DNA of 64,000 nucleotides, taken from NCBI GenBank assembly GCA_016700175.1, contig CP065003.1, positions 4,350,001-4,414,000 of the forward strand, read 5' to 3'. The notes under the pieces are model-generated. The model saw nothing but the letters and a program-made list of their open reading frames with translations. It made no database searches and was not told the DNA's origin. The first letter of the stretch is position 1. Every line of letters starts with the position of its first letter. Shown in pieces: positions 63,328 to 64,000 of this stretch. Source of the stretch: Acidobacteriota bacterium (lineage in GTDB: Bacteria; Acidobacteriota; Blastocatellia; Pyrinomonadales; Pyrinomonadaceae). Position numbers and translations under genes: made by a program.

Positions 63328-63568
63328 CAGTTTCGATCTCCATTCCGTCGCAGACCGGCTCAAGGCACGAACGCACGTTCGCAACCCCGTCGATCGTCAC
63401 GCGGCATTCAAAGCAGATGCCCATCCCGCAGAGCGGCACCCTCGGTTCGCCCTTCACGGATGTTCGAAAGGCGGTGATGCCTGCGTTGAGCAATGCGGAA
63501 GCGACGATCGTCCCGGCGGCAGTTTCGTGTTCTGCGCCGTCGATCTTTATCTTGAGGTTCTCAGACAT
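63320..63568 (-). CDS. Small [2Fe-2S] subunit, probable hydroxyproline dehydrogenase gamma subunit
   Basis: 82 residues. Cys47, Cys52, Cys55 and Cys68 have the C-x4-C-x2-C-x12-C spacing of a plant-type [2Fe-2S] ferredoxin module (CGMGICFEC, then RSC). It is short, as in LhpF or HcnA-type subunits. The start codon overlaps the end of the partial FAD gene by eight bases, and its stop overlaps the start of the next gene by eight. The tight packing marks a three-subunit complex. Confidence 0.85.
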   Translation of the reverse strand: MSENLKIKIDGAEHETAAGTIVASALLNAGITAFRTSVKGEPRVPLCGMGICFECRVTIDGVANVRSCLEPVCDGMEIETGG

Positions 63569-64000
63569 CGATTCGTTTCGGTGAATAGGGCTCCCTTGGG
63601 ATCGCTGACACGCGCCCCAGGATCTCGTCGGCGATAAGCGCCGCCGTCCCCAACGAGGTCGTGATCCCGAGGCCTTCGTGCCCGGTCGCCGCGAAAACGT
63701 GATCATATTCCCTGACCTTTCCGATATACGGGAGCCCGTCCGGAGTCGCGGGTCTGAAGCCCGTCCAAATCCTTGTAGCGTTTACGCCGGCGGCAGAAGG
63801 GAAGTACTCCAGCGCCCGTTTCATCATTTTGCCTACGATCTCGAAATCGACCGAAGGGTCGTTTGATCCGTATTGTCTGGAAGAGCCGATCAATAGCTGG
63901 CCGGTCTTTCTGGGCTGGATGTTGAAGGCGACCGAGTCTTCATCGGTGCCGTGGGCAGACTTCAGGTAGCCGAGCTCGACAAGCTGATGATTGACGGCAG
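63561..64000 (-). CDS. FAD-dependent oxidoreductase (DAO family), 5' end beyond window
   Basis: 145 residues of the C-terminal part are visible and the frame runs off base 64000. GFRPATPDGLPYIG and the TGHEGLGITTSLGTAALIADEI segment are the FAD/substrate-side hallmarks of the D-amino-acid-oxidase family, as in the beta subunit of cis-4-hydroxy-D-proline or sarcosine dehydrogenases. It overlaps the [2Fe-2S] subunit gene by eight bases. The rest of the operon, including any 4-hydroxyproline epimerase, would lie beyond the window. Confidence 0.85.
   Translation of the reverse strand, partial: AVNHQLVELGYLKSAHGTDEDSVAFNIQPRKTGQLLIGSSRQYGSNDPSVDFEIVGKMMKRALEYFPSAAGVNATRIWTGFRPATPDGLPYIGKVREYDHVFAATGHEGLGITTSLGTAALIADEILGRVSAIPREPYSPKRIDV

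Overview
The window looks like an Acidobacteriota chromosome, most likely class Blastocatellia (Pyrinomonadaceae-like). This is an inference, because no rRNA is present. The grounds are moderately high GC, a tandem trio of the acidobacterial type of VWA protein, many exported proteins of unknown function, caspase/CHAT proteins, and gene gaps crowded with short repeats. Housekeeping anchors are recA, gatB, glgC and a tRNA-Phe. Nothing suggests a plasmid or phage.

Layout. 1-15.7 kb is a protease and signalling block. It holds a metacaspase-type protein (cut by the left edge), a WD40-caspase fusion, a small stand-alone protein with a possible His/Cys dyad, a zinc-ribbon membrane protein, a TPR-thioredoxin, and a VWA/TonB_C/TPR/CHAT fusion that follows an anti-sigma-like membrane protein and a small sigma-70-like factor. 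15.9-20.4 kb has a small secreted protein, tRNA-Phe, a lipoprotein behind a consensus promoter, recA and an exported phosphodiesterase-like enzyme. 20.8-31.9 kb holds small exported proteins, a GT39 glycosyltransferase operon, a Gfo/Idh/MocA oxidoreductase, a serine hydrolase, three VWA proteins and glgC. 31.9-34.1 kb is a repeat-rich scar with an IS3 remnant and one AT-richer gene. 34.1-39.8 kb is a B12-type uptake locus: cobalamin riboswitch, attenuator, binding lipoprotein, permease, ATPase and TonB-dependent receptor. 39.8-44.8 kb has gatB, two related exported proteins and a short-chain dehydrogenase.

45.3-54.3 kb is a chemosensory cluster on the minus strand: a TPR/zinc-ribbon/receiver protein, CheW, two methyl-accepting proteins with little or no external sensor, and a CheA-CheW-receiver hybrid. 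No cheR or cheB is in view. 54.5-58.8 kb has a methyltransferase, a DinB-like protein, a VOC protein, a polysaccharide deacetylase and a RAYT transposase. The RAYT sits between inverted REP elements, one side of which has grown into 13 tandem copies of a 31-base unit. 59.3-64 kb reads as a trans-4-hydroxyproline degradation operon: a three-subunit dehydrogenase (one subunit cut by the right edge), a DapA-family deaminase and a 2-oxoglutarate semialdehyde dehydrogenase.

The gaps repeatedly hold tandem arrays with 7- or 9-base period and REP-like hairpins. One 18-copy heptamer array ends eight bases before the gatB start codon. Motifs, catalytic residues, overlaps and repeats were read directly from the sequence. 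Family names come from recognised motifs without any database search.
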